Of a stretch of DNA of 64,000 nucleotides, positions 29,343 through 39,263 are shown in pieces. The stretch comes from Bacteroidales bacterium (GTDB taxonomy: Bacteria; Bacteroidota; Bacteroidia; Bacteroidales; VadinHA17), in the NCBI GenBank assembly GCA_029932855.1, contig JAOZPG010000007.1, positions 34,517 to 98,516 on the forward strand, written 5' to 3'. Position numbers and translations under genes: made by a program. Each line of letters opens with the position of its first letter. Position 1 is the stretch's first letter. The notes under the pieces are model-generated. The model did no database searches, was not told the origin of the DNA, and was given only the letters and a program-made list of their open reading frames with translations.

Positions 29343-29389
29343 ATTATCAGCTGCATTATCAGGAAACATGTATTTATTTTTTACATTTG
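29343..29389 (+). promoter_or_regulatory. aldo/keto reductase promoter with upstream direct repeat
   Basis: TACATTTG (29382-29389) is an exact -7 box, 17 nt before the ATG. Upstream are two direct copies of ATTATCAG (29343-29350 and 29355-29362), 12 bp apart start to start, ending 19 nt before the -7 box where an activator could sit. No TTG -33 box is visible. Confidence 0.45.
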
Positions 29390-29406
29390 AATAAAAACCA
29401 AATACC

Positions 29407-30408
29407 ATGAGATACAGAAAGTTCGGATCTACAGACCTGGAGCTGAGTGAAACAGGTTTTGGCGCATGGGCTATTGGCGGACCTTCCATGGCCGGAGATA
29501 TTGCCATTGGCTGGGGTAAGGTGGATGATAAGCTGTCTGTCAAAGCATTGAAAAGATCTGCCGACCAGGGAATAAACTTTTTTGATACAGCAGACTTCTA
29601 TGGCCTGGGCCATTCAGAAGAACTTATAGGCAAAGTATTTGGGAAAAGCAGTGATATAATAATTGCTACGAAGGTTGGCCATAAATTGCTGAATGACAAA
29701 AGTATTGCCCTTGACTATTCATATGATCACATTATAAAAGCATGTGAAGACAGCCTGCGACGCCTTAGAAGGGAACAGATAGATTATTACCAGCTCCATT
29801 CGGCAAGGACAACAGATCTTGAGCAGGGAGATTGTATTAAGGCCATGGAGGATTTAACAAGACAGGGGAAAATCAGGTACTGGGGCTTATCCCTTAACAC
29901 ATTCCATCCTTCTCCCGAAGCAGAGTACATGATAAAGAATAAGCTGGGATACGGATTTCAGCTTGTATTCAACATTATAAACCGCAGGGCACTGAACATT
30001 ATCAGGGAGAGCGCAAAAGCAGGATACGGAATAATTGCCAGGATGCCTCTGCAATTCGGACTGCTTACCGGGAAGTTCAACAGGGATACCAGATTTCCCA
30101 AAAATGACCACCGGGCATTCCGCCTTAGCGGGGAGATGCTTGAAGCGGCCATACCTCTGCTTGACAGGATATGGACTTATGCTGATAAATACGATATCAG
30201 CAAGACCTCCCTGGCCATGAGCTTTATTATGAGCTATGATGAAATATCAACGGTAATACCGGGCATTAAAAATCCTGAACAGGCAAGAGAGAATGCCAGG
30301 TCTGTAAGATTAATGACTGATAAAGACAGGGAGATGTTCTTAAAGGAATATGGAGATGAGCTGGATATGCTTATGGACCTGATTGAAAAAGAGGAAACAG
30401 GAAAATAA
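29407..30408 (+). CDS. aldo/keto reductase
   Basis: 333-residue NAD(P)H-dependent oxidoreductase with the AKR TIM barrel. The catalytic tetrad is visible: Asp and Tyr in DTADFYGLGHSEELIG (about 59-64), Lys in ATKVGHK (about 88) and His in DYYQLHSA (about 131). The cofactor segment near the end is TVIPGIKNPEQARENARSV. It resembles general-stress/YhdN-like reductases. It stands alone between a divergent MFS gene and a convergent methyltransferase. Confidence 0.92.
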   Translation: MRYRKFGSTDLELSETGFGAWAIGGPSMAGDIAIGWGKVDDKLSVKALKRSADQGINFFDTADFYGLGHSEELIGKVFGKSSDIIIATKVGHKLLNDKSIALDYSYDHIIKACEDSLRRLRREQIDYYQLHSARTTDLEQGDCIKAMEDLTRQGKIRYWGLSLNTFHPSPEAEYMIKNKLGYGFQLVFNIINRRALNIIRESAKAGYGIIARMPLQFGLLTGKFNRDTRFPKNDHRAFRLSGEMLEAAIPLLDRIWTYADKYDISKTSLAMSFIMSYDEISTVIPGIKNPEQARENARSVRLMTDKDREMFLKEYGDELDMLMDLIEKEETGK

Positions 30409-30438
30409 GCAATAGCCGTCAGGTCGGGTTAATAAAGC

Positions 30439-31632
30439 CTACTCTACATATAATACAAGTCCCTTCAGGTACTCTCCTTCGGGATGATAAATATTTACCG
30501 GGTGATCGGCCGGCTGGCTCAGCTGGCGAATGATTCTTACTGTTCGCCCCGCATTGGCAGCAGCTACAAATACAGATTTCCTGAAATTCTCCCTGCTTAC
30601 CACCTGTGAACATGAAAAAGTAAACAGGATACCGCCTTTTTGTATTGATCTCAGTGCTTTTGCATTCAGCCTCTTATAACCCTGCAAGGCCTGGTGAAGA
30701 GCATTCCTCCTTTTTGCAAATGCAGGAGGGTCAAGTATCACCATATCATAATTCCCTCCCTCCCTGTCAAGGTAGTCAAAAGCATCTGCAACAATGGCCT
30801 CATGCTTCACAGTATCCGGAAAGTTCAGTGCCATATTTTGCCCTGCCATCTCTATGGCCGATGCAGAACTATCCACAGTATGCACCAGGTCTGCCCCATG
30901 CCTCAGGGCATAAACCGAAAAGCCCCCGGAATAACCGAACATATTAAGAACTTTCCTGTCTTTGGCCATCGCCCCCACAAGCTTCCTGTTCTCGCGCTGA
31001 TCAATAAAGAACCCGGTTTTTTGTCCCCCCTCCACACTTATCATGAATTTATTATCATACTCCAGTCCGCTTATATCCCCTTTTTCTCCCATCAGCCACT
31101 TGTTCTCTGAAGGAGCTCCTTTAAAAGGAGGCAATGTGAATTTGCTCTTATCATAAACTGCCTTCAGGCTGTCCCCCAGCACCTCTGAAAAAGCATCTGT
31201 CAGCACATCCCTGATGAGGTACATCCCCACAGAATGAAACTGCAGCACCAGTGTCCCCCCATAAAAATCAGCAATGAGTCCCGGCATAGCATCTCCCTCG
31301 GCATATACCAGCCTGTAAATATTTGTTGAGGCAGATCCGGCAATTCCCAGTGCTTCCCTGTAATTATAAGCAGATCTTATCTTGCCTGTCCAGTACTCCC
31401 TGTCGGGGACAATATCACTAAATGAAAAAACACGTATAGCTATAGACCCTATCTGGTAATGTCCCAGAGCAAGGAACTCTCCCTTATTATCAAATACCTG
31501 TACCAGATCGCCGTCCACAGGATTCCCCTCGGTCTTCTTAATGGCCCCCGAGAACACCCATGGGTGAAATCTTCTCAGCGACTGATCTTTTCCCGACTTA
31601 AGTATTACTTTCCTGATTTCCTGCTTGTTCAT
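30439..31632 (-). CDS. class I SAM-dependent 23S rRNA methyltransferase, RlmI-like
   Basis: 397 residues: an N-terminal PUA domain (HPWVFSGAIKKTEG region), a central EEHEE-like part, and a Rossmann methyltransferase with NMFGYSGGFSVYAL (SAM loop) and DPPAFAKRR. FTFSCSQVV holds the cysteine expected of m5C methyltransferases. By family it should make 5-methylcytosine in 23S rRNA. Its ATG lies inside the upstream exonuclease gene, overlapping by 35 nt, so the two are co-transcribed and probably translationally coupled. Confidence 0.87.
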   Translation of the reverse strand: MNKQEIRKVILKSGKDQSLRRFHPWVFSGAIKKTEGNPVDGDLVQVFDNKGEFLALGHYQIGSIAIRVFSFSDIVPDREYWTGKIRSAYNYREALGIAGSASTNIYRLVYAEGDAMPGLIADFYGGTLVLQFHSVGMYLIRDVLTDAFSEVLGDSLKAVYDKSKFTLPPFKGAPSENKWLMGEKGDISGLEYDNKFMISVEGGQKTGFFIDQRENRKLVGAMAKDRKVLNMFGYSGGFSVYALRHGADLVHTVDSSASAIEMAGQNMALNFPDTVKHEAIVADAFDYLDREGGNYDMVILDPPAFAKRRNALHQALQGYKRLNAKALRSIQKGGILFTFSCSQVVSRENFRKSVFVAAANAGRTVRIIRQLSQPADHPVNIYHPEGEYLKGLVLYVE

Positions 31633-32200
31633 GATTCTTTAATTCCATATATATTTTATAACATGCCCATGCATCGGTGGCCGCATATTTTTCCTGGGCC
31701 GGCTTCAGTTCGGAAGCTTCCCAGTCTGACAGCTGCTGTGATTTCGAGATTTTAATGCTCAGAATATTCCCGGCAAGCTTACGCAGGCCATTATCCTGTA
31801 TATTGAATTTCTTCACATAAGTCTGCAGGTCAATGAAACCCGCAGCTGTAAAATCATTAATATCCCTGAGGGTTTTTATATCGTCATGTATGGCAACGCC
31901 AATTTTAAGTATTGCCGGGTCTGACAATATCCCCGTCAACCCTGCCGGCAGTCCCGTATGCTTAAGCCTGAACAACCATGCTTTTTTTGCACAAGACAGT
32001 TGCAACAAAGATACCCCGTTCCTGATACCTTTCTTAAAGGAAGGACGTGTTTCCGTATCAAAACCAAGTACCGGCTGCCTTTTAATTTCTTCGACAGCCT
32101 GCCTAAGCTCCTCAAAACTATTAACAATCCGGATACTGCCGCTGAAAGAGCCTAAAGGCAGCATATTGATATCCTCTTTTGTGATTTTTGATTTAAACAT
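31598..32200 (-). CDS. 3'-5' exonuclease, DEDD/RNase D-like
   Basis: 200-residue single-domain DnaQ-fold nuclease. The acidic motifs are present: GFDTETRP (ExoI, Asp and Glu), IHDDIKTLRD (ExoII) and YAATDAWACYKIY (ExoIII with Tyr, DEDDy type). It lacks HRDC domains, so it is not a full RNase D. It is probably an RNA- or DNA-trimming enzyme linked to ribosome biogenesis, given the overlapping rRNA methyltransferase (inference). Confidence 0.87.
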   Translation of the reverse strand: MFKSKITKEDINMLPLGSFSGSIRIVNSFEELRQAVEEIKRQPVLGFDTETRPSFKKGIRNGVSLLQLSCAKKAWLFRLKHTGLPAGLTGILSDPAILKIGVAIHDDIKTLRDINDFTAAGFIDLQTYVKKFNIQDNGLRKLAGNILSIKISKSQQLSDWEASELKPAQEKYAATDAWACYKIYMELKNHEQAGNQESNT

Positions 32201-32253
32201 GAATTACTATATTAGTGGCACAAGATACAAATGCTTCTATAAATAATAAAAAA

Positions 32254-33001
32254 ATGATGTCATCTATGCCAGAACATAAACTAATAGCCCGCACGACCAT
32301 CAGTCTTGTTTTTATTATTGTCGCATTCACATTGCATCAACAAGCTGCAGCACAAGCACTTATTACTGACAGGCCCACCCAAACCACAACATCATCGGTA
32401 GTTACAAAAGGCAGCCTGCAACTGGAAACAGGAATACTTAACACAAGCAGCACTGAACTGGATATTAAAACCAGTATTCTTACCATTCCCTCTGTCCTGC
32501 TGAGGTATGGCTTAATGGATAAACTTGAATTGAGACTGGCAAGCGACATAAATTCAGTAAGGGTCGGCAATCTTGAGAGTGACTTCGGTATGGGAGATCT
32601 GAGCATGGGAACTAAAGTGAATATTTTGCAGGGCCATAAAATAGTTCCTGAACTGGGACTGGTCGGGGGCCGCAAGGCAAATAAGACCCGGGATAATTCT
32701 TGCATTATCCTGGGGCCTTTCAGAAAAAATGTCACTGGGCTATAATCTTGGATGGGAAGCAAGCTCTGCTTCCGAGGGCGGAAACACCATGACCAGTCTG
32801 GTACTGAGCTATACAGCAGGTGAACAGCTTGGATTGTTTGTTGAGGCTTACGAAAACTCGAACATGACAGGCTTTGCTCCATACCTTGACTACGGACTTA
32901 ACTGGCTACTTAATGATGATATGCAAATGGACATCTCCTCGGGGATAAGTATCGAAACAGGCACATGATTTATAGGAGGCGGGTTCAGCATAAGATTATA
33001 G
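32254..33001 (+). pseudogene. decayed outer-membrane channel-like gene (MetA-phenol/transporter family)
   Basis: The first part, from an ATG near 32254, encodes a signal peptide (ending AAAQ) and barrel strands TDRPTQTTTSSVVTKGSLQLETG, as in the Phenol_MetA_deg-like transporter family. Around 32660-32690 the homology-like reading shifts +1: the old frame soon stops at 32745 while the new one gives PGIILALSWGLSEK and MSLGYNLGWEAS. That frame then meets TGA at 32966, followed in frame by FIGGGFSIRL and a TAG at 33001, a normal barrel end; TGA most simply replaces TGG (Trp). Two independent lesions mark it as a pseudogene unless a sequencing error is involved. Confidence 0.8.
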
Positions 33002-33028
33002 GACAACAATGATAGTTTTGTGCAATTT

Positions 33029-33664
33029 TTAATCTTCTGTTCTTTCCCTGGTCTCATCCTGGCGCCTGGAGATAAACCATTCGCTGGTATCCGGTCCCGA
33101 TTGCCGCTTGTCTTCTCCCCTGGTGCTTTCCTCATCATTCACCGGCTCATCTGAAACCAGCCGCCTGTGAATATACCTGAGGGCATTTACCAGCCTGGTG
33201 CCCCAATAAGTCTCAAAACTAAATTTCGTTTCCCATAAGGCATCATTCATCAGCTGGTCGCTCCCCAGCCTGTACAGCATTATAAAATTTTTCAGGTCCT
33301 GATATATATCACTCAGATCTTCAGATAAATAAGCCACTACCGGCATGCCTGATCCATCCAGATCATTATCGCCTGTTTCCGGGTAATCGTCAAGATATTC
33401 AAGTTTGGACGAGAGGCTGTCTTTCATGACCATATATTCCTCCTCTGTAACAAACTTTTGATTTCCCTCCTCATATACTGCTTCCAGCTCAGGTAACTTC
33501 AGTGCATACAAATACAGGCGGGACAACAGTTCCCTGAGTGAGCCCAGTAACTCACTCCTCTTTAAGTTACCGGCATTGGCAAGCAAGTCGCAAAAGTCAT
33601 TTGCCGCCCTTACATACTCTATTATATCTTCAGAATAATAATTAAAGCCTTCCTGCTTTTCCAT
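33029..33664 (-). CDS. DUF5063 domain-containing protein
   Basis: 211-residue soluble, mostly helical protein of a Bacteroidota family with no assigned function. Characteristic segments are ANDFCDLLANAG, LSRLYLYALKLPELE, DIYQDLKNFIMLYRLG and YWGTRLVNALRYIHR. The C-terminal 30 residues are charged and low in complexity. It lies 38 nt after recQ on the same strand; in related genomes such proteins are found near the 3'-5' exonuclease and RlmI-like genes, from which it is here separated by the opposite-strand pseudogene. Confidence 0.8.
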   Translation of the reverse strand: MEKQEGFNYYSEDIIEYVRAANDFCDLLANAGNLKRSELLGSLRELLSRLYLYALKLPELEAVYEEGNQKFVTEEEYMVMKDSLSSKLEYLDDYPETGDNDLDGSGMPVVAYLSEDLSDIYQDLKNFIMLYRLGSDQLMNDALWETKFSFETYWGTRLVNALRYIHRRLVSDEPVNDEESTRGEDKRQSGPDTSEWFISRRQDETRERTED

Positions 33665-33702
33665 TTTTTAATAAATTTTCAGGTCATTCTTTATTCCCAG
33701 CT

Positions 33703-35610
33703 TTAATTGCCTGACCATGACAACTTATTATTCCCGGCATACTTAATCATTTCATTATCCAGGAGATAACGTATCACTTCCAGCAACTTATCATCCTCAT
33801 GATTCAGGGCATGCACCAGATCTTCAGCACTATAAGCCCTTTCAGCAAGCTTTTCTCTGATCTCATCCTTTATGATCCCAAACTCAGAATCACTCAGGCC
33901 GGACTCATTTCCGGCTTTGCAAATATCGCATTTTCCACATGCCACAGCATCTTTTTCTCCAAAATATTCAAGTAAGAACAAACTGCGACAAATGCTCTTT
34001 GTCTCAACATAATCCCACATCTTTTTCTGCCTTAACACAAAGCCTTCCTTTCTCTTTACAAAACGTTCATACGAAATTGTAAGATTTTTCCTGTCCAGCC
34101 TTTCCTCGTTATAAATAATAAACGAGGTACGTTTCCCTGGGATATAGGAAATAATCTTCATTGAGCTAAGCCTCTTAAGATATTCTTTTACCATTTCAGC
34201 AGAAATATTTCCTTTCCTGGCAAGAAAAGACTCACTTATGGAAATGTACTCGGTAAACAAACCCGTATATGATCTTAAAATAAGTTTAATAAAACCATCG
34301 AATGATCTGTTCTCTACCTGGAAGCGGTAAAGATCGTCCCTCCTGGCCAGGAAATGAACCCTGGAAGGATTTTTTACGTCCTCGGTGAGCTCAATATAGC
34401 CCTCCCGCTCAATGGTCTTCAGGCTATTATATGCCATCAACATATTCATCTTAAAGCGACTGGAAAAACTGGCAATATTAAAATCATAGACCTGGTTCTT
34501 TCCTCCACCAACAGCTATCTGCAGATAATTACCAAGCGCTTCATACACCTTCTTTACCTCCTCAATATCCGGAAAACCTGTTTTCAGCCTGCGTTCAAGC
34601 TTAGATTTGTCGTTTTTATTATAAAGCAATAATGCCCATGCTTCTTCGCCATCCCTACCGGCTCTGCCGGCTTCCTGGAAATACGACTCCACTGAATCGG
34701 GGATATCATAATGCAGCACAAATCTCACATCCGCCTTATCAATCCCCATTCCAAAAGCATTTGTAGCAATCATCACCCTAACTGAGCCATTGGTCCAGTT
34801 CTTCTGCCTGATATCTCTCTCCGAATGAGCCAGCCCTGCATGATAATAAGTTGCAGATATCCTGTTCCTTTCCAGTTCCTCGGCCAGCATCCTTGCATTT
34901 TTCCTGCTTCTTACATATATAATCCCGGAACCATGTATTCCCTGCACTATCCTGCCAAGCATTTTAAGCTTATCAGCACTCTCAATAACCCTGAAGACAA
35001 TATTTTTCCTTTCAAAACTACTCCTCAATACATTCTTCTCTCTGAATCTTAATTTCTCCTGTATGTCGTCAAGTATATCCAGTGTTGCCGTTGCTGTTAA
35101 AGCCAGTACAGGCACATCTGGCTGTATCTCCCTTAGTTCAGCGATATTCAGGTAAGATGGTCTGAAATCATAGCCCCACTGCGAAATACAATGAGCCTCA
35201 TCAACTGCCAGCAGGCTAAGTTTCATCTTAATGAACCTGCTCCTGAAAAGTTCCGTCCTTGTCCTCTCGGGTGAAACATATAAAAACTTAAAATCTCCGT
35301 AAAGACAGTTATCAAGATTTATCATTATTTCCGAACGGCTCATCCCTGAGTAGAGGGCACATGCTTTTATGCCCATCTTTTTTAGTCTGCCCACCTGTTC
35401 CTTCATCAGGGATATAAGAGGAGTAACAACCACACATATCCCTTCTTTTGCCAGTGCAGGTACCTGGAATGTAATGGATTTACCGCCACCGGTAGGCATA
35501 AGTGCAAGTGTATCATTACCAGCCATAACAGAGAATATAACTTCCTCCTGCAAAGGCCGGAAGCCTGAAAACCCCCAGTAGCGGGTAAGTATTTGCTGAT
35601 AGTAATCCAA
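33703..35610 (-). CDS. recQ: ATP-dependent DNA helicase RecQ
   Basis: 635-residue 3'-5' DNA helicase for recombination and fork repair. Motifs: PTGGGKSI (Walker A), VDEAHCISQWGYDFRPSY (about 137-155, DEAH plus aromatic loop), AFGMGIDKADVRFV and QEAGRAGRDG. The zinc site is visible as ICRSLFLLEYFGE followed by CGKCDIC (about 535-570). Winged-helix and tail follow; no clear HRDC. The start is a TTG at 35608-35610 with an in-frame TAA immediately upstream, so no longer form is possible. Confidence 0.93.
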   Translation of the reverse strand: MDYYQQILTRYWGFSGFRPLQEEVIFSVMAGNDTLALMPTGGGKSITFQVPALAKEGICVVVTPLISLMKEQVGRLKKMGIKACALYSGMSRSEIMINLDNCLYGDFKFLYVSPERTRTELFRSRFIKMKLSLLAVDEAHCISQWGYDFRPSYLNIAELREIQPDVPVLALTATATLDILDDIQEKLRFREKNVLRSSFERKNIVFRVIESADKLKMLGRIVQGIHGSGIIYVRSRKNARMLAEELERNRISATYYHAGLAHSERDIRQKNWTNGSVRVMIATNAFGMGIDKADVRFVLHYDIPDSVESYFQEAGRAGRDGEEAWALLLYNKNDKSKLERRLKTGFPDIEEVKKVYEALGNYLQIAVGGGKNQVYDFNIASFSSRFKMNMLMAYNSLKTIEREGYIELTEDVKNPSRVHFLARRDDLYRFQVENRSFDGFIKLILRSYTGLFTEYISISESFLARKGNISAEMVKEYLKRLSSMKIISYIPGKRTSFIIYNEERLDRKNLTISYERFVKRKEGFVLRQKKMWDYVETKSICRSLFLLEYFGEKDAVACGKCDICKAGNESGLSDSEFGIIKDEIREKLAERAYSAEDLVHALNHEDDKLLEVIRYLLDNEMIKYAGNNKLSWSGN

Positions 35611-35703
35611 TTATTAGCTAATTAAAAGATGCGCCCTTTTCATTCCCTTTCATAAAGGACTCAAAAAATGCTCAAAAGCCATGTCTCCAAAGCCTTTTTT
35701 TTG

Positions 35704-35711
35704 TAATTTTG
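35704..35711 (+). promoter_or_regulatory. guaB promoter -7 element
   Basis: TAATTTTG is an exact TAnnTTTG box 30 nt before the guaB ATG, preceded by a run of T. No TTG lies at the expected -33 position. Confidence 0.55.
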
Positions 35712-35741
35712 CGCCACTTAAATTTACTAAAATTTAGCACA

Positions 35742-37211
35742 ATGACATTCCAGTCTGAAAAAATAGTATCTGAAGGAATCACTTTCGATGACGTACTTCT
35801 GATTCCTTCATACACGAAACTTATGCCTCGTGAAACCGATATTCACACTATGTTTACCAGAAACATAAGGATAAACTCACCCATTGTTTCAGCAGCCATG
35901 GATACCGTAACAGAAGCGAATCTTGCCATTGCAATAGCAAGGGAAGGTGGCATTGGCGTTATCCATAAGAACATGAGCATTGAAAACCAGACATGGCATG
36001 TTAAAAAGGTGAAAAGGGCAGAAAACGTAATGATACATGATCCTATCACCATCAAAAAAGATGCTACGGTCCAGGATGCCATCGACCTGATGGATGAATT
36101 CAAGATAGGAGGAATACCCGTGCTTGATGACAAGGGAATACTTATAGGAATTGTCACAAACAGGGACCTCAGGTTTGATCTGGATGTCAAACAGCCTGTA
36201 AGCCAGATAATGACCCACGAGAACCTGGTCACAACAACCGAGGAGACCGACCTGGCAATGGCCTCCCAAATACTCAAGAAGCATAAGATAGAGAAGCTTC
36301 CCATTGTGGATCACAGCGGACATTTAACGGGACTGATAACATATAAGGACATTTCCAAATCCAAGGATATGCCCAATTCTTGTAAGGATAGCAAAGGACG
36401 CCTAAGGGTTGCTTCGGGAGTGGGCATAGCAGCCGACACAATGGAAAGGGCAGCTGCCCTGGTTAATGCCAATACCGATGCTCTTGTAATAGACACTGCA
36501 CATGGTCATTCCAAAGGAGTAATCGATATGGCAAAGAGAATAAAAAAGGAATTTCCGGATATTGACCTTGTAGTCGGGAATATAGGCACAGGAGATGCTG
36601 CAAAGGCACTGGTTGATGCCGGTGCGGATGCAGTAAAGGTCGGTATTGGTCCCGGATCAATATGCACTACCCGTATAATTGCAGGAGTGGGTGTTCCCCA
36701 GCTTACTGCCATATATGAGGTTTCAAATGCCATTAAGGGAACAGGAATTCCTGTTATTGCAGACGGCGGAATAAGATATTCAGGTGATATAGTTAAGGCC
36801 TTTGCTGCAGGAGCCGATTCAATTATGGCCGGATCCATGTTTGCAGGCGTTGCAGAATCCCCGGGAGAAACAATAATCTATAACGGCAGGAAATTCAATT
36901 CCTACCGGGGCATGGGTTCATTAGAAGCTATGCAACAAGGTTCAAAAGACAGGTATTTCCAGGATGTTGAAGATGACCTGAACAAACTGGTTCCTGAAGG
37001 AATAGCAGCAAGGGTTCCCTTTAAAGGCAATCTGTCAGAGGTAATCTACCAGGTAATAGGGGGACTCAGGGCAGGTATGGGTTATTGTGGCGCCAAAAAC
37101 ATAAAAGAACTCCAGAAGGCAAAATTCTATAAAATCACACAGGCAGGGATGACGGAAAGTCATCCACATGATATAACCATCACCCGGGAAGCCCCAAATT
37201 ATAGCAGATAA
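35742..37211 (+). CDS. guaB: IMP dehydrogenase
   Basis: Converts IMP to XMP with NAD+, the committed step of GMP synthesis. 489 residues from the ATG at 35742; an in-frame TTG 33 nt upstream overlaps the promoter and is rejected. The TIM barrel is split by two CBS domains (about 95-205). The catalytic Cys308 lies in [10 protein letters not shown], with [10 protein letters not shown] and the flap [11 protein letters not shown] following. It precedes a run of periplasmic chaperone genes by 60 nt. Confidence 0.97.
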   Translation: MTFQSEKIVSEGITFDDVLLIPSYTKLMPRETDIHTMFTRNIRINSPIVSAAMDTVTEANLAIAIAREGGIGVIHKNMSIENQTWHVKKVKRAENVMIHDPITIKKDATVQDAIDLMDEFKIGGIPVLDDKGILIGIVTNRDLRFDLDVKQPVSQIMTHENLVTTTEETDLAMASQILKKHKIEKLPIVDHSGHLTGLITYKDISKSKDMPNSCKDSKGRLRVASGVGIAADTMERAAALVNANTDALVIDTAHGHSKGVIDMAKRIKKEFPDIDLVVGNIGTGDAAKALVDAGADAVKVGIGPGSICTTRIIAGVGVPQLTAIYEVSNAIKGTGIPVIADGGIRYSGDIVKAFAAGADSIMAGSMFAGVAESPGETIIYNGRKFNSYRGMGSLEAMQQGSKDRYFQDVEDDLNKLVPEGIAARVPFKGNLSEVIYQVIGGLRAGMGYCGAKNIKELQKAKFYKITQAGMTESHPHDITITREAPNYSR

Positions 37212-37271
37212 CAAACAACATTGCAAAAGTATTAGCGTTCTAAGACTTGTAAATAAATACAACTATTAATT

Positions 37272-39260
37272 ATGCGAACAAGCTTTTTCTTATTAGTGAT
37301 CTCACTATTTCAGTTTTATGCTCTTTCCGCCCAGCCGGCAGATGATGCCGTGCTCATGGAAATAGGCAGTCAAAAAGTAAGCATACGTGAGTTCGAAAGG
37401 ATATACCTGAAAAACAGGAATGTAGGCGATGAAGTAAAGGAAATGCCAATTGATGAATACCTGGATCTTTTCATTACTTTTAAACTTAAAGTAGTACAGG
37501 CAGAAGAACTTGGTTACGATACCCTGTCATCATTCATTAAGGAGCTGAAAGGTTACCGTGAGCAACTGGCAAAACCATATCTTACCAACCAGAAAGCAAT
37601 AGACAGGCTAATTGAAGAAGCCTGGGAAAGATCTCAAAAAGATATTCATGCAAGTCATATCCTTATCAAGGGAGGAAACAATCTCAATACCAAAGAGCAG
37701 GAAGATCTGTACAATAAGGTAATCAATATCAGGGAAAGGATACTTGCAGGTGAATCTTTTACCACGGTAGCCAAAGGAACCTCAGATGATCCGAGTGCAA
37801 AATTCAACGGAGGAGACCTGGGTTACTTCACAGTTTTCCAGATGGTATATCCCTTTGAAACTGCAGCATATAATACCCCTCCCGGGGAAATAAGCATGCC
37901 TGTAAAAAGCAGGTTTGGATATCATCTCATCAAGGTGCTTGACACACGCCCCTCAAGAGGAGAGATTAAGGTTGCCCATATTATGATAGCCACTCCCCGG
38001 GGCTCATCACAGGAAGAAACAGACAAGGCCGGGCAGGAAATAATAAAGATATATGAAATGCTTCAGCAGGGTGAGGACTTTGCCAGCCTGGCTAAAGAAC
38101 ATTCCGACGATTACAGATCGGCAAAAAACGGTGGCGAACTGCCCTGGTTTGGGACTGGGAAAATGATTCCTGACTTCGATAAGGCTGCTTTTGCATTAAC
38201 TAAAAACGGAGAAATATCCAAACCGGTTAAAACCCCCTATGGCTGGCATATAATAAAAAGGATAGATATAAGAAAGCCTGTTTCCCTGGAGAAAAGCAGG
38301 GAAGCTATAGAAAGAAAAGTGCTTTCAGGTGACAGGATAGAAGTGGCAAAAAAAGAATTTATCGACCAGCTTAAAGAAGAATATTCTTTTAAATCTGACT
38401 CATCCCTGCTTCAACCCTTCTACAAAGCTATTACTGATTCTTCTCTTGCCAGCAGGCAATGGATGAATGCTTCCGGACTGGAAAATCAAGGAACATTGTT
38501 CAGTTTTGCCAGCAAGGAATATTCACCAATAGATCTTAAAACATATATTGCTGCACAAAAAGGCATTAAACTGGCCGGCACTCCAAGACAGATAGTTGAT
38601 AAACTATATTATGATTTTGTCAGGAAGGAGATCATCGGCTTTGAGAAAGGCAGACTGGAAGATAAATATCCTGAGTTCAGGTACCTGCTTAAAGAATATC
38701 ACGACGGTATGCTTCTCTTTGAGATATCAGATAATAAGGTATGGAGCAAAGCATCTGAAGACAGTACCGGTCTGCAAAAATTCTATAAAGCTCATGCAAA
38801 GGATTATATGTCGGAAGAAGCTGTACAATACCTTCAGTTCAGCTTCTCGACAGATAAACAGGAAAAAGAGCTCTATAAATTGTTACGGAAGGGGGCAAAG
38901 AAAAAGCATAAGCTGTCTTTCTACAGGACATACTACCCTGCAGACACAGTTCCCGGTTCAGTAAAGCTGGAACAAAAAGAAACATATCTTCCGGAATTTG
39001 AATATTTTGAAGCCACGGATATAAAAAAAGGTAAGTATAAAAAGATAAATGATAATGAAGGGAGTAAGCTCATTCTTATAAACAAGCTCATTGATCCCAG
39101 GATCATGGATATAGATGAAATAAGGGGACTGGTAACATCGGATTACCAGGACTACCTGAAAGAAAAATGGGAAGAATCGCTTAGAAAAGAATATGAAGTA
39201 AAAGTAAACAATGAGCTACTGGAAGAACTCAAATTGAAAATTGGCAATATCAAACAATAA
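37272..39260 (+). CDS. periplasmic peptidyl-prolyl isomerase with two parvulin domains
   Basis: 662-residue exported chaperone/isomerase. The signal peptide ends YALSAQ. An N-terminal SurA-like helical region holds IGSQKVSIREFERIYLKN. Two parvulin domains follow at about 127-225 (ASHILIKGG to FGYHLIKVLD) and 233-330 (VAHIMIATPRG to YGWHIIKRID). The remaining 330 residues are a charged helical extension. It is the first of four envelope genes separated by only 3, 14 and 12 nt, surely one operon. The likely role is folding outer-membrane proteins. Confidence 0.9.
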   Translation: MRTSFFLLVISLFQFYALSAQPADDAVLMEIGSQKVSIREFERIYLKNRNVGDEVKEMPIDEYLDLFITFKLKVVQAEELGYDTLSSFIKELKGYREQLAKPYLTNQKAIDRLIEEAWERSQKDIHASHILIKGGNNLNTKEQEDLYNKVINIRERILAGESFTTVAKGTSDDPSAKFNGGDLGYFTVFQMVYPFETAAYNTPPGEISMPVKSRFGYHLIKVLDTRPSRGEIKVAHIMIATPRGSSQEETDKAGQEIIKIYEMLQQGEDFASLAKEHSDDYRSAKNGGELPWFGTGKMIPDFDKAAFALTKNGEISKPVKTPYGWHIIKRIDIRKPVSLEKSREAIERKVLSGDRIEVAKKEFIDQLKEEYSFKSDSSLLQPFYKAITDSSLASRQWMNASGLENQGTLFSFASKEYSPIDLKTYIAAQKGIKLAGTPRQIVDKLYYDFVRKEIIGFEKGRLEDKYPEFRYLLKEYHDGMLLFEISDNKVWSKASEDSTGLQKFYKAHAKDYMSEEAVQYLQFSFSTDKQEKELYKLLRKGAKKKHKLSFYRTYYPADTVPGSVKLEQKETYLPEFEYFEATDIKKGKYKKINDNEGSKLILINKLIDPRIMDIDEIRGLVTSDYQDYLKEKWEESLRKEYEVKVNNELLEELKLKIGNIKQ

Positions 39261-39263
39261 GAA

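Noticed and set aside
32966..33001. TGA read-through (recoded or alternative genetic code) in the barrel gene
   Set aside because: TGA is used as an ordinary stop elsewhere (for example the TPR and ABC ATPase genes), and the same locus also has a frameshift, so decay is simpler.
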